Shown piece after piece: positions 7,180 through 15,226 of a stretch of 64,000 nucleotides of DNA. Source of the stretch: Magnetovibrio sp. Its GTDB lineage: Bacteria > Pseudomonadota > Alphaproteobacteria > Rhodospirillales > Magnetovibrionaceae. Both the position numbers and the translations under genes were made by a program. Location of the stretch: positions 186,001 through 250,000 of the forward strand of contig NZ_DATCTF010000019.1 of NCBI RefSeq assembly GCF_036568125.1, given 5' to 3'. Numbering within the stretch: position 1 is the first letter of the stretch; every line of letters starts with the position of its first letter. A model generated the notes under the pieces. It did no database searches. It had not been told where the DNA came from and saw only the letters and a program-made list of their open reading frames with translations.

Positions 7180-7803
7180 ATGAGCGACAATGGAAGATTG
7201 AGACGCCCGCAATTGGTAGACTACCAACGTGCTCTTGAGAGTATGGGGACCATCATTGACGTTGCGGCGCAAGACGTGATGACTTTAGCCGAACGCGCGC
7301 AGCACTTTTCTCATCAGCGCCTCAACGAGATATTAGGCGTAACCCAGATCATGAGCCAGCCAGTTCGGTTTGTCCATCCGCAGACTCTGATGTCTGAGGC
7401 GGCTCACCTTATGGTCAAGGAGCGCATCAGCGGACTCCCAGTCGTGGACGATAACGATCAGCTCGTCGGCATCATCACCGAAGCCGATTTTCTTCGTGGG
7501 CTTGGGTTGCCTGCACATTACCCAACACACAATATATGGCAAACGCTTGAGGCTATGTTCAGCCATCTTGGACAACAATCTCAACTAGAGGCGCCAAACG
7601 ACGCGGTCTCCGCTTACATGGTGCGGGACGTTGTCTCCACATCTCCCGATGACAATGTGCATGGTGTTCTGGAACTGATGAAGCGCCATCAGATCAAAAG
7701 AGTGCTCATCTGCGATCAAGACCGTCATTTGTTAGGGGTGATCACGCGTTCGGATCTGGTTCGAGTATTTTTTGACCGTTACAAGCAAAGCGGCGAAAAA
7801 TGA
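7180..7803 (+). CDS. CBS-pair protein of the NO-response cluster
   Basis: 207 residues with two CBS motifs: residues about 58-115 (IMSQPVRFVHPQTLMSEAAH ... LPVVDDNDQLVGIITEADFL) and about 145-202 (YMVRDVVSTSPDDNVHGVLE ... VLICDQDRHLLGVITRSDLV). No membrane or enzyme domain is attached. CBS pairs bind adenosyl nucleotides and act as sensors. HPP proteins often occur with, or fused to, CBS pairs, and an HPP gene lies 1.1 kb away, so this may be the regulatory half of that protein supplied separately (inference). A purine-rich stretch with GAGAAACC precedes the ATG. Confidence 0.85.
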   Translation: MSDNGRLRRPQLVDYQRALESMGTIIDVAAQDVMTLAERAQHFSHQRLNEILGVTQIMSQPVRFVHPQTLMSEAAHLMVKERISGLPVVDDNDQLVGIITEADFLRGLGLPAHYPTHNIWQTLEAMFSHLGQQSQLEAPNDAVSAYMVRDVVSTSPDDNVHGVLELMKRHQIKRVLICDQDRHLLGVITRSDLVRVFFDRYKQSGEK

Positions 7804-8092
7804 ACGGCAAAGTTCTCTGTAGATGAGCGCACATAGTTCCAAGAGGGAAAAGTTGAAGTCTAGTGCTGTCTTCTTTTTCAAATACGACTAGGCTTTATAT
7901 TCCGAACGTCAAAGTTGTAGTGCGTGCACTACAACGACCGAATTTCATCACTTCCGGAGAAGCTTTCCCACGGCTGAGCCATTTCTAGCTTAACCATTGA
8001 TATTATTGGTTCCGAGGGCAAGATTTGTTCCCCAAAATACGTCTTTTGGGGAAAGTCTATATCCCAGGTGTCGTATGTTGTGTATAGCGTGC
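7804..8092. other. Intergenic stretch at the left edge of the AT-rich island
   Basis: No convincing gene. A TTG-started frame on the minus strand (7929-8162, 77 codons) is open but partly overlaps a better small ORF. Base composition drops here relative to the NO cluster, so this is a reasonable place for the island's left boundary. No tRNA-like direct repeat matching 15168-15218 or 16618-16661 was found by eye. Confidence 0.5.
7914..7935. repeat. Near-perfect inverted repeat (10-bp arms, 2-bp centre)
   Basis: GTTGTAGTGC, then GT, then GCACTACAAC. The two-base centre is too tight for an RNA hairpin, so a DNA-level palindrome, such as an operator or a recombination site, is the better reading. 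It lies about 110 bases after the CBS gene, at the edge of the AT-rich region. Confidence 0.5.
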
Positions 8093-8236
8093 TTACACAG
8101 GTTCCGCAGACATTACGCCCAATTTCGGCACAATTGAGTCGCGTTTGATCTTCACCTTGCAAACTGGTTTGTGGATTTCGTCGGTATCGTTTTTCATACG
8201 AAGGGTAAAAAGTTTATTTGTCACGTTGTCCGCCAT
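8093..8236 (-). CDS. Small ORF, 47 residues, basic, function unknown
   Basis: Starts at the ATG at 8234-8236 with GGAG 8 bases upstream. The product begins MADNVTNKLFTLRMKN and contains HKPVCKVKIKRDS, a plausible strongly basic soluble peptide with one Cys. The downstream continuation in the +1 frame is open for 60 more codons (to 7929), so it may also be the first part of a frameshifted gene. It is the only minus-strand candidate in this 600-base gap. I do not recognise it. Confidence 0.4.
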   Translation of the reverse strand: MADNVTNKLFTLRMKNDTDEIHKPVCKVKIKRDSIVPKLGVMSAEPV

Positions 8237-8413
8237 TTTTTGAGCTCCATTCACAGAGGCTTACATCAATATCTGGCATATATTTGCAGGAGAAATGATG
8301 GATTTTTGTCTATCATTGCGTGTTGAAATGATATGAAATGAATCTGTGGCGAATAATTTTTCAATTTTGGTAGCGGTCAGCTTCCCTTTTTAGCAGAATT
8401 TTAGACTCACAGA

Positions 8414-9262
8414 ATGAATTGCATTTTTTGTAGAAACTCTTCCCTTAACAGCAAATCCGAAGAACACATAATCCCCCAGTCGCTAGGGAACAGTCTTCAC
8501 ACCCTGCCCAAAGGCATTGTTTGCGACACTTGCAATAATTATTTCTCGCGGAAGGTGGAAAAGCCAGTTCTCGATCATGTTTTTTTTCGCACTTTGCGGA
8601 GTGAACAGCAGATCATGTCAAAGAAGAACCGGCCTTCTCAGATTCCCATTTATCTTCCTGAAATTGATTTGGGGACAGAAGCAGCGTTTCACATTCCTGA
8701 AGATGAAAGTGCAATATCTGTTCACTTTAGTGATGAGAGACATTTCAGGTTGATCACAGAAGCGGTCTCCCGAGAGAGAGCAATGAGGATGTTATTTCCG
8801 ATCAATACAGGGTTGCCTCCTTACGGATTGATGGACCGCCTATTGGCAAAGATGGCATTGGAGGCCCTGGCCTACCGTATCCTCAGTTTTGAGCATGATG
8901 CGAGCATCGCAGGCGGCATAAAGGAAGTCGTTCTTGATACACAACTTGATGAATTAAGAAATTTTGCAAGGACAGGGATGAAACCCAAATCCTGGCCTTA
9001 TCATCAAAGGCGTATTTATGATGCTTGTCATGCGTATGTTGAGGATAATGGGGAACTCGTCCAACGGCTTCATGAATTTGATATTCTAGTTACAGATCAC
9101 AGTGAGTATTTTTTTGTGATTGCAATTCTTGGGATTGAATTCGCAATAAATTTCGGCGGCCCAGAAATAAGTGGCTATGAAAAATGGCTATCTGAAAACC
9201 ATTATAAATCACCGCTTTATGCGGAAAAGACGATGCCAAAACTCCTCTTGGAAAGAGGCTAA
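8414..9262 (+). CDS. HNH-endonuclease-like zinc protein
   Basis: 282 residues. The first 45 residues have the zinc-finger/HNH arrangement: CIFC at 3-6, EEHIIPQSLG at 16-25, and CDTCNN at 37-42. Paired CxxC motifs around a His in EHIIP are typical of HNH-family nucleases found in many mobile and defence loci. The remaining 230 residues are helical with no signature I recognise and might recognise a target or partner. It has no good ribosome site and is AT-rich relative to the flanking chromosome. It faces the ASCH and GNAT-PIN genes tail to tail. Confidence 0.7.
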   Translation: MNCIFCRNSSLNSKSEEHIIPQSLGNSLHTLPKGIVCDTCNNYFSRKVEKPVLDHVFFRTLRSEQQIMSKKNRPSQIPIYLPEIDLGTEAAFHIPEDESAISVHFSDERHFRLITEAVSRERAMRMLFPINTGLPPYGLMDRLLAKMALEALAYRILSFEHDASIAGGIKEVVLDTQLDELRNFARTGMKPKSWPYHQRRIYDACHAYVEDNGELVQRLHEFDILVTDHSEYFFVIAILGIEFAINFGGPEISGYEKWLSENHYKSPLYAEKTMPKLLLERG

Positions 9263-9285
9263 AAATGGATACCGCAGTCTATAAT

Positions 9286-9735
9286 TTATTCAGCCGGACT
9301 CGCAAGCGCAGTCTCGAAGAACGCTAGTTCTGGCCCGCTTTGGGAGAGTCTCTTAAAAAATTGGGGAGGCTGAAAATGAGATATTTTTTCACGGATGGAA
9401 GCAAGACTAAGGATTGGTGCTAATGGCTTAACTTCTTCGAACACGATTGCATATCCTGCTCGTGTGTCCGCGAAGTAAGCATCAAATTCTTTTTTGGAGA
9501 TCGCACTTTTGGCCCCATATGTTTTCCAAATTTCTTTAGGCGCATCGGCAACAACCTCTTCGACAATTGCAAGTGCCTGAATTTCTCCGCGAGGAAGTTT
9601 GCTATAGACCCAAACCCGTGTTCCTGTGGGAATGTTCAAGGGCTTACGCCTAAGCTCAACAGTTTTTCTTCCCGCGAGCATGTTTGACGCATGGCGTTCT
9701 TCTACTGAAATGAGGATGTCGTGGGAATTATTCAT
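9286..9735 (-). CDS. ASCH-domain (PUA-like) protein
   Basis: 149 residues. The segment ILISVEERHASNMLAGRKTV followed by ELRRK is the core of ASCH domains, and RVWVYSKLPRGEIQALAIVE is the matching beta-barrel strand. ASCH proteins are PUA-related and are thought to bind RNA or act as small RNA hydrolases or regulators. I chose the ATG at 9733-9735, preceded by AAGGG. Its start overlaps the stop of the GNAT-PIN fusion gene by 8 bases, so the two are translationally coupled. The partner also ends in a PUA-like domain. Confidence 0.8.
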   Translation of the reverse strand: MNNSHDILISVEERHASNMLAGRKTVELRRKPLNIPTGTRVWVYSKLPRGEIQALAIVEEVVADAPKEIWKTYGAKSAISKKEFDAYFADTRAGYAIVFEEVKPLAPILSLASIREKISHFQPPQFFKRLSQSGPELAFFETALASPAE

Positions 9736-11905
9736 TTTGCAGCCCTTCATTGATCACCATTATTAAATGGTCAGGCTTAATTCGTTTTGCAGTAATAAAA
9801 TTGGCCCCATCAGCACAGCCAATTTCACGAAGCCTTTTCAATGTGATAGAGTTTTTCAGAGGCATGATGTTATCAAAGGCCGTGACCAATTTTGTCTCGC
9901 TGTTTCCAATGCGTTTCAGGCCTTCTTCATCAAGAACGCCCTTGCGTTTCATATCAGAATTTACTTGATCGTACGTTAATATGTGAGATTCCGTAGCACG
10001 CCCAACAGCGACGATGCCCTTACGCCCTCCTGCCTCAGCAGATTCATAAAAAAGGATTGGGGTGCCCGGTGCCAGTATCGATACGGCGCGGGGTGTGTTG
10101 TAGTAAACGCGTTCCTTTAAAAGAACTGCCTCGGGAGGGGTTAAAAGGGACAATTGATCTGCCGTGCCAAGCAACTCGTCTGCAAAGACGCGTTTAATTG
10201 AAACTGCCGCAGCAGGTCTTCCTGGTAGAATTATTAACGTTGGTGATAAGAGGGTTTCCAACTCGCGAAGAGGAATTGGAACTGTTTCGCCGGAATTGTT
10301 TTTTATTTCTATAGGGGTCTCTGCGTCGTCAAATTGAGGGATATTCTGCGGAAGTTCGACGTCAGCAAGAGCCCTTAAGGCCCTTCTCATATGATCCCAA
10401 TTCTTTTCGCTGACGACAGTGCCAAGGGCTACTTTGTGCAGAGTTGTGCCATGTTCTTCTTTGCCTGGTTCGGGCCTAAAGCCATGAGCCAAAGCGGCCT
10501 TACGGGTAATCGGGTTGCCTGGCAATATGTTGAGGCGGACCCTTGCTGGTGTATTGGAACTGACCGTCTTGCATATCCGATTAAGAGTATGTTCGATCGC
10601 AGTTGCTGCTGCCGGTACATTCTCATCCGCGCATAGAAAGACCTTAGCTGTTGGCCTCGGGTTTTGAACCATTGTCCAAGAAGAGAAAGAGACAATGCCT
10701 GCTTCACTTCGAAGTATGACCTGCCTTTGAGGTGAGATTGCATCACCCTGAGAAATGGCATCATCAATAGATTTTTTAGGGACATGGAGTTGCTTGAGAA
10801 AGGCTGTTGTCTCTTGAAGCAATCCTGCAGTTAAAGAATTGGAAGTCAATTCCGTATCTTCAGCTTGTGCAATTTGCTCGACTGGAATGTCGTCACCGTT
10901 TGATGATTCCGTATCAGAGAAATCTGAAACACCCAGGATATCTAAACCGTATTCTGATCGTAGATGGTCGTGAGCTCGAAGGATTGCGTTTTCGCTGGTA
11001 ATAAAGCCCGCTGCATTGTGATGAATGGCTGTTGCCAAATGTCGGACGTCAGACTTGTCTTGCAGCTTTAAGATATTTTGGGTGTGCCTCTCAGGAAAAA
11101 TTAGAGCAGCTAACTTCTTTTCTATCGCTCCAATTTCTTTTGGCCTGGGCATGGGCAGCACGTTCATTTGGAGGGCGAGTTCAAGATAGGGATCATTGGA
11201 AGAGTCTTGTGATGTACGCTTCAGTTCTTCAATGAACTCTTGAGCAATAACAAGGCGTACGTCGTTACGGAAACTTGCTTTGAAAACCATGCCAGCATTA
11301 CGGCTGCGCATTCTCTTTTTGCCAACATCGAACAGGACATTCAAATCAATGGCGTACATGGGAGTAGTTGAACTATAGCCGCCAGATATTCCAAGGCTTG
11401 AAAATGTTCCATGGCTTTGGGGAGACATGAAATCGAATAAGCTAGGTGTACCTAGATCACGTACCCTGTAGTAGAGAAGCCTGTTTCGCGTCTTGCCACC
11501 TGGTCGCGTTCCAACGATTTGAAACCCCATTCGTTCATAGAACTGATTTGCTATATCTAAGTCATTTGCGACTTTGGCACTAAGGCTTAAATAACCCCTC
11601 TCCTGAGCGTAATCGACAAGCTGTTCCATAAGAAGTTGGGCAATGCCAAGTTTCCGAAATGCGGGAACGCTGTATATTTGCATAACCTTGCAGTGAGGGA
11701 ATACCCCGCCATACATTAGATGCCCAAGAAATTCGCCGGAGTCATTGATGGCAACCAGCAATTTTCCTTGCTCGGCAGCTTGGCTAAAAGCATTCGGCGG
11801 CAGAAAACCGAGCGCATACTTCTCCGAGTCTGCTCCTGCACGTGCCAAGTCAACATATGGCTCGACGTCGGTGTAAGAGGTCAGGACTGTAATTATCGGC
11901 TTCAA
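9728..11905 (-). CDS. GNAT-PIN-GNAT-like-PUA fusion protein
   Basis: 725 residues. Residues 1-150 are a GNAT acetyltransferase: IYSVPAFRKLGIAQLLMEQL contains the acetyl-CoA-binding R-x-x-G-x-A, and ANQFYERMGFQIVGTR is the usual C-terminal strand. Residues 183-325 look like a PIN nuclease: Asp187 (YAIDLNVLFD), Glu226 in EFIEELKR, Asp286 in DKSDVRHLATAI and, where many PIN proteins have a fourth Asp, Glu305 in FITSENAIL. Residues about 395-515 are a second, degenerate GNAT-like unit (ITRKAALAHGFRPEPG). Residues about 570-725 include LAPGTPILFYESAEAGGRKG, a PUA/EVE/ASCH-like barrel. Both activities occur in toxin proteins elsewhere. It is AT-rich and coupled to the ASCH gene. Confidence 0.75.
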   Translation of the reverse strand: MKPIITVLTSYTDVEPYVDLARAGADSEKYALGFLPPNAFSQAAEQGKLLVAINDSGEFLGHLMYGGVFPHCKVMQIYSVPAFRKLGIAQLLMEQLVDYAQERGYLSLSAKVANDLDIANQFYERMGFQIVGTRPGGKTRNRLLYYRVRDLGTPSLFDFMSPQSHGTFSSLGISGGYSSTTPMYAIDLNVLFDVGKKRMRSRNAGMVFKASFRNDVRLVIAQEFIEELKRTSQDSSNDPYLELALQMNVLPMPRPKEIGAIEKKLAALIFPERHTQNILKLQDKSDVRHLATAIHHNAAGFITSENAILRAHDHLRSEYGLDILGVSDFSDTESSNGDDIPVEQIAQAEDTELTSNSLTAGLLQETTAFLKQLHVPKKSIDDAISQGDAISPQRQVILRSEAGIVSFSSWTMVQNPRPTAKVFLCADENVPAAATAIEHTLNRICKTVSSNTPARVRLNILPGNPITRKAALAHGFRPEPGKEEHGTTLHKVALGTVVSEKNWDHMRRALRALADVELPQNIPQFDDAETPIEIKNNSGETVPIPLRELETLLSPTLIILPGRPAAAVSIKRVFADELLGTADQLSLLTPPEAVLLKERVYYNTPRAVSILAPGTPILFYESAEAGGRKGIVAVGRATESHILTYDQVNSDMKRKGVLDEEGLKRIGNSETKLVTAFDNIMPLKNSITLKRLREIGCADGANFITAKRIKPDHLIMVINEGLQNE

Positions 11906-12024
11906 TGTATATTCTCGCGCTTGCGTATGACGAATTAACGAAGAATAGCATTACAATCATAGCGTGCCAATCGGCAGAGACTCCAATACTCCTCTGCCAA
12001 CATCACCGTGAGTACGCGCGTGGT

Positions 12025-13158
12025 TTACTCTGGCTCTCTGGATATTTTGGCTAGGTGCTGTAAATCACTAATTACATCATGTGGAATTGTATCAAAAAGT
12101 TCGGTCATCAGGTTGTCTACGCCCCCCATAATTCTTGCTGAAGCAGTCCTGAAACCCTTAAGAGTCGAAAAAGTTGATGGAGTAAGGCAGGCAACAGAAT
12201 CGAACCTTTTAAGACGCTCGAATGTTTCGGGGTGTGTTTTTTGAGGTTGAGTGCGCTTGCCTATAACTAATGCTTTAATTTTTTTCAGAGTGTCGCTTGC
12301 CATCAAAACAATAACCCCTCCTGCCCCTGATGCTAAATACGGGTTCTGGAATATCACTGGAAAGCGCTCAACTTCGTAGCAGATTTTTAGCGCAAACTGA
12401 TCAGCCTCAAACTCTTCTAGTTTGGAGTCACTCTCAATGTGACCTCCGTGCCTATGGTGATGATGTCCAAATTCATGTGCCACAGAAAATATTTCCATTG
12501 CCCGGGCGACTTGTTCGAAAAGTATAACTTCCCTTTTTGACGCGGGGCGGAATGATGTGAGTGCATGAGTTCCTGTTGCAGCAAAGGACAAGTAAATAGT
12601 CATCCAGTATGAAAGAATTCTGGGATTTGCACGTAGGAGGTCCCGTAGTAATTGATCGTTATAATCTGGCGCCTCCCATAACCATGGCTGCAATTGCAAC
12701 GTGCGAGTAAATGCTCGGGCAATTAGGCCACAGAATCGAAAGAAAAAAGAGCCTACTGTTATGATGTTTTGATCGGTCATTATGACGTTAATCATCGAAG
12801 CATGATGATCCGTCCGTGGCTCCACACCTCTAGCGGCACGAGAGGCTGAGTCAACATGCAAACGCCGCATCGCCTCTTCAACACTTGTGCATATTCTGTC
12901 CAAATGGCTTTCAACAAATGGATTTACACCCGGACTAGTAACGGGCGCATTGGCGAGTTCTTCGTTATGAAAATTTATACGGGCTTCAATCTCAGAAGAG
13001 TTCCACCCAGCATTTGTCAGAGCTTCTCGAAAATGTTGATCTTCTATGCCGTTATCGGTGTCATCATCTATGATTGTTGCAAATTCTGAGTTTGCCAACC
13101 TCTCAAACACCTGCTCCCACAGCTGGATAGCAGCCTCATTATGCGCCTTGTTAGACAT
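12025..13158 (-). CDS. Zincin-type metallopeptidase, function unknown
   Basis: 377 residues. The zinc site is VAHEFGHHHHRHGGH (His228, Glu229, His232), with a third ligand very likely Glu251 in LEEFEADQFALK, the ExxxD-type signature seen in M48-like and ImmA/IrrE-like peptidases. The first 130 residues are helical and acidic; a hydrophobic stretch about residues 134-150 could be membrane-associated or just buried. No signal peptide. The Lit phage-exclusion protease is also an HExxH protein of this kind, so a defence role is possible, but the similarity is only at motif level. The start has GGAGGATAGGA upstream, preceded by a C8 (plus strand) tract. It follows the HEPN-like gene by 36 bases. 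Confidence 0.65.
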   Translation of the reverse strand: MSNKAHNEAAIQLWEQVFERLANSEFATIIDDDTDNGIEDQHFREALTNAGWNSSEIEARINFHNEELANAPVTSPGVNPFVESHLDRICTSVEEAMRRLHVDSASRAARGVEPRTDHHASMINVIMTDQNIITVGSFFFRFCGLIARAFTRTLQLQPWLWEAPDYNDQLLRDLLRANPRILSYWMTIYLSFAATGTHALTSFRPASKREVILFEQVARAMEIFSVAHEFGHHHHRHGGHIESDSKLEEFEADQFALKICYEVERFPVIFQNPYLASGAGGVIVLMASDTLKKIKALVIGKRTQPQKTHPETFERLKRFDSVACLTPSTFSTLKGFRTASARIMGGVDNLMTELFDTIPHDVISDLQHLAKISREPE

Positions 13159-13194
13159 ATAATTTCCTATCCTCCCCCCCCTTTGTTTTTAGTG

Positions 13195-14457
13195 CTAGCT
13201 CGTCGCCTTTTCACGAATTAAGTAGTGGTAATAGAAGAGAGATTTAATGAGCTGATGTAGTCTGTTCATTTCCCTGTAGGCGATCAAAATCCGTCTCATA
13301 AAATCCAGGAAATACATTTCCTCGGATTTGGCTTGCTTAATACCCTCTAGTCGAGGGTAGTAAGTGATTTTCTGGGTGATCTCGTCATAGTCCGTTTTGA
13401 CATGTGCAATCGCGTTCCGAAGCTGGTTGTCTGCGGCATCATCGCCAAATGCATACCAGCTATCATCAATAAAATCTTGTTTCCTTCCAAAAGGGATGTC
13501 GGCAAAGTCGTGCAGGGATTTTGGCGTGAAATCTTTGCCGCTTTTGGTTTTGCCAATTTCAGGTTTGAAGAGATTGTGATCCCCTCTCTTGAGTAAGTTA
13601 TTTAGGCCTGCAACCAACACAAACTGACGAGAAATGATTTCTGCAATGTCTTTATATAAGTCCTTGTAAGTCTCAAATTCGTCTGCCGAAACGCGCATTG
13701 GGATGGCATGATCCTGGTATTCTTGGTCAAAATCGAGAAAGAGTACTGGGCGTAATGGTATCTCTGCTTTAAGTATCTTGGGATATATGCCTATGCATGC
13801 AATTTGCAGGTTTTTAAGAAATCCCGAGTTCAGCATTTCATCCAGGAATGCATGGAATGCCTGCTTGTGATTTTGGGCCAAGTCTATTTGGACTTGCATA
13901 TATAATTGGATGTCTTCCTCAGCTTGATTGGGCATCGCAAAAGGGGCCATGATTTTGGCAATTGCCAGATACAAGGCCGCATTCCGGTCCTGCATTTTGT
14001 CGGATGCTACTTTGCCCCCAAAACGTTTCTCGATAGCGCTTTTGAAGGGTGTCCACTTTTCACGTATGTAGAATTTGAGCAGCGTTCCAAAGACATGAAA
14101 CTCGGTATATGTGGCGTCTAACTGACTTAGACGCCTACCATGTATTGCGATGTTATCGATCCCAATACGCTCTGCGGCTCTCATGAATGGCGTTTCACCC
14201 ATTACGTACTTTCCAAAATGCACAGGAAAGTCCAAGTGCAGGTCGACGAAGTTTGTTTTGTCGCCAAATGGTTGCTCGCCTTCAACTTGGGTCGCACCTG
14301 AGATGCCCGGATGTTTTCCCCCAATCACGATATCAATTGGGGAGCCGCAATCCGGGCAGCAAAAACGCAACGGCTGTTCTGCTCGGTTTGACATGCCGAT
14401 CCGGCAATTCGTGATTTCGCCACAAGCGTCACATTGGAGAGAAATATTTATATTCAT
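13195..14457 (-). CDS. Zinc-ribbon protein with HEPN-like RNAIAH motif
   Basis: 420 residues. The N-terminus has a zinc ribbon: CDAC at 9-12 and CCPDC at 33-37. The middle is helical without a known signature. Near the C-terminus, NQLRNAIAHVKTDYD carries Arg347-Asn-Ala-Ile-Ala-His352, matching the R-x4-6-H motif (often RNxxxH) of HEPN ribonucleases, and it is followed by long helices as in HEPN folds. HEPN proteins are common RNA-cleaving effectors of toxin-antitoxin, Abi and CRISPR systems. No strong ribosome site precedes the ATG; a 10-bp inverted repeat lies 47 bases upstream. It starts the minus-strand block that continues with the zincin. Assignment rests on the motif and predicted helicity. 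Confidence 0.55.
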   Translation of the reverse strand: MNINISLQCDACGEITNCRIGMSNRAEQPLRFCCPDCGSPIDIVIGGKHPGISGATQVEGEQPFGDKTNFVDLHLDFPVHFGKYVMGETPFMRAAERIGIDNIAIHGRRLSQLDATYTEFHVFGTLLKFYIREKWTPFKSAIEKRFGGKVASDKMQDRNAALYLAIAKIMAPFAMPNQAEEDIQLYMQVQIDLAQNHKQAFHAFLDEMLNSGFLKNLQIACIGIYPKILKAEIPLRPVLFLDFDQEYQDHAIPMRVSADEFETYKDLYKDIAEIISRQFVLVAGLNNLLKRGDHNLFKPEIGKTKSGKDFTPKSLHDFADIPFGRKQDFIDDSWYAFGDDAADNQLRNAIAHVKTDYDEITQKITYYPRLEGIKQAKSEEMYFLDFMRRILIAYREMNRLHQLIKSLFYYHYLIREKATS

Positions 14458-14503
14458 GCGATGTCACAAATGAGTGTTGGAGAACACGCTCAATATACAT
14501 GAA

Positions 14504-14533
14504 ACGGGATGAACCCTCATTTTTTCATCCCGT
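14504..14533. repeat. Inverted repeat upstream of the HEPN-like gene
   Basis: ACGGGATGAA and TTCATCCCGT, perfect 10-bp arms with a 10-base loop, 47 bases before the HEPN-like start. There is no T-run on either side, so it is more likely an operator or a leader hairpin than a terminator. Confidence 0.5.
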
Positions 14534-14750
14534 CATGGGTGTGTCTAGGCTATGATAGGTGTCTTAATTATCAGCATATGGACAGCCATCATCTGACCAT
14601 GACTGATGCGGGCCCAATTGCTTACTTGAACCTGGGCGATGCCTCGACGCTGGAGACACAGCGCGAGGGCGCGGGGTTGTCCAGTCCACACCTGTGCCAC
14701 GGCCGGAACCGGCGAAGCCGACCATTCATCCCGAAGCTTAACTGGTTTCA

Positions 14751-14894
14751 GTGAAGAACACGATGGCGCTGTTGGGCATTGGACGTACTAAGCTCTACGA
14801 CCTCATCAACACTAAAGAACTGAACTGTGTTAGAATCGGGACGCGCACATTGAACAAGCATGCGTCGATCCGTCGCCTGACGGAAGCCGTCTGA
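14751..14894 (+). CDS. Excisionase-like small HTH protein (AlpA/HTH_17 type)
   Basis: 47 codons from a GTG at 14751 (43 from the ATG at 14763). The product contains MALLGIGRTKLYDLINTKEL and VRIGTRTLNKHASIRRL, the winged-helix pattern of small excisionase/AlpA-type proteins that control integrase direction. An in-frame TAA at 14739-14741 stops the frame upstream, where family members usually have a few more residues, so the gene may be 5'-degraded. The GTG overlaps the stop of a doubtful upstream frame (GTGA). It lies 330 bases from the integrase stop, in convergent orientation, and probably belongs to the same or a related element. Confidence 0.6.
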   Translation: MKNTMALLGIGRTKLYDLINTKELNCVRIGTRTLNKHASIRRLTEAV

Positions 14895-15129
14895 CCCTCC
14901 GTGTTCGCGCCTGTTCAGGCATATTGGTCCCGAATTGGACCTAATCCGAGTATAGGTCAAAGTATGGTTGAAAAAGTTCGATTTTCACGTGCCCCTATCA
15001 AAATAGTCTTTAATCAATAAGTTAAGATACCACTCTCTCCGCCATCGCGGACTCCCTGTCCTCGTTCTTTGCTCCAGCTTGCAGAAGCTTGAACTTCGTC
15101 GCTTAGCCTCTGCTTACCCGGCAAACAAA

Positions 15130-15159
15130 AACGGCTTAGCCGATGAAGGCTAAGCCGTT
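15130..15159 (-). terminator. Rho-independent terminator behind the tRNA-fMet fragment
   Basis: A perfect 12-bp stem (AACGGCTTAGCC / GGCTAAGCCGTT) with a 6-base loop, followed on the minus strand by TTTGTTTGC. It lies 8 bases beyond the CCA end of the tRNA-fMet 3' half and was probably the original terminator of the intact tRNA gene. It would also stop transcripts coming out of the integrase gene. Confidence 0.8.
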
Positions 15160-15167
15160 GATATTAT

Positions 15168-15218
15168 TGGTTGCGTGGGTTGGATTTGAACCAACGACCT
15201 TCAGGTTATGAGCCTGAC
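15168..15218 (-). other. 3' half of tRNA-fMet (integration-site remnant)
   Basis: On the minus strand this reads from the anticodon stem, through loop CTCATAA (anticodon CAU) and the TTCAAAT T-loop, to a terminal CCA. The anticodon stem, the GTTGG/CCAAC T-stem and the AACCA end are those of initiator tRNA-Met. The 5' half (D arm and acceptor 5' strand) is absent: the sequence upstream on this strand is the integrase 3' end, whose stop codon is 8 bases away. A 3' tRNA fragment next to an integrase is the usual trace of site-specific integration (attR type). It is not a functional tRNA. Confidence 0.85.
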
Positions 15219-15226
15219 AATCACAA

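Noticed and set aside
14509..14754. 81-codon plus-strand frame upstream of the excisionase-like gene
   Set aside because: No ribosome site and the sequence has no protein character; only its overlap (GTGA) with the next start looks meaningful and may be chance.
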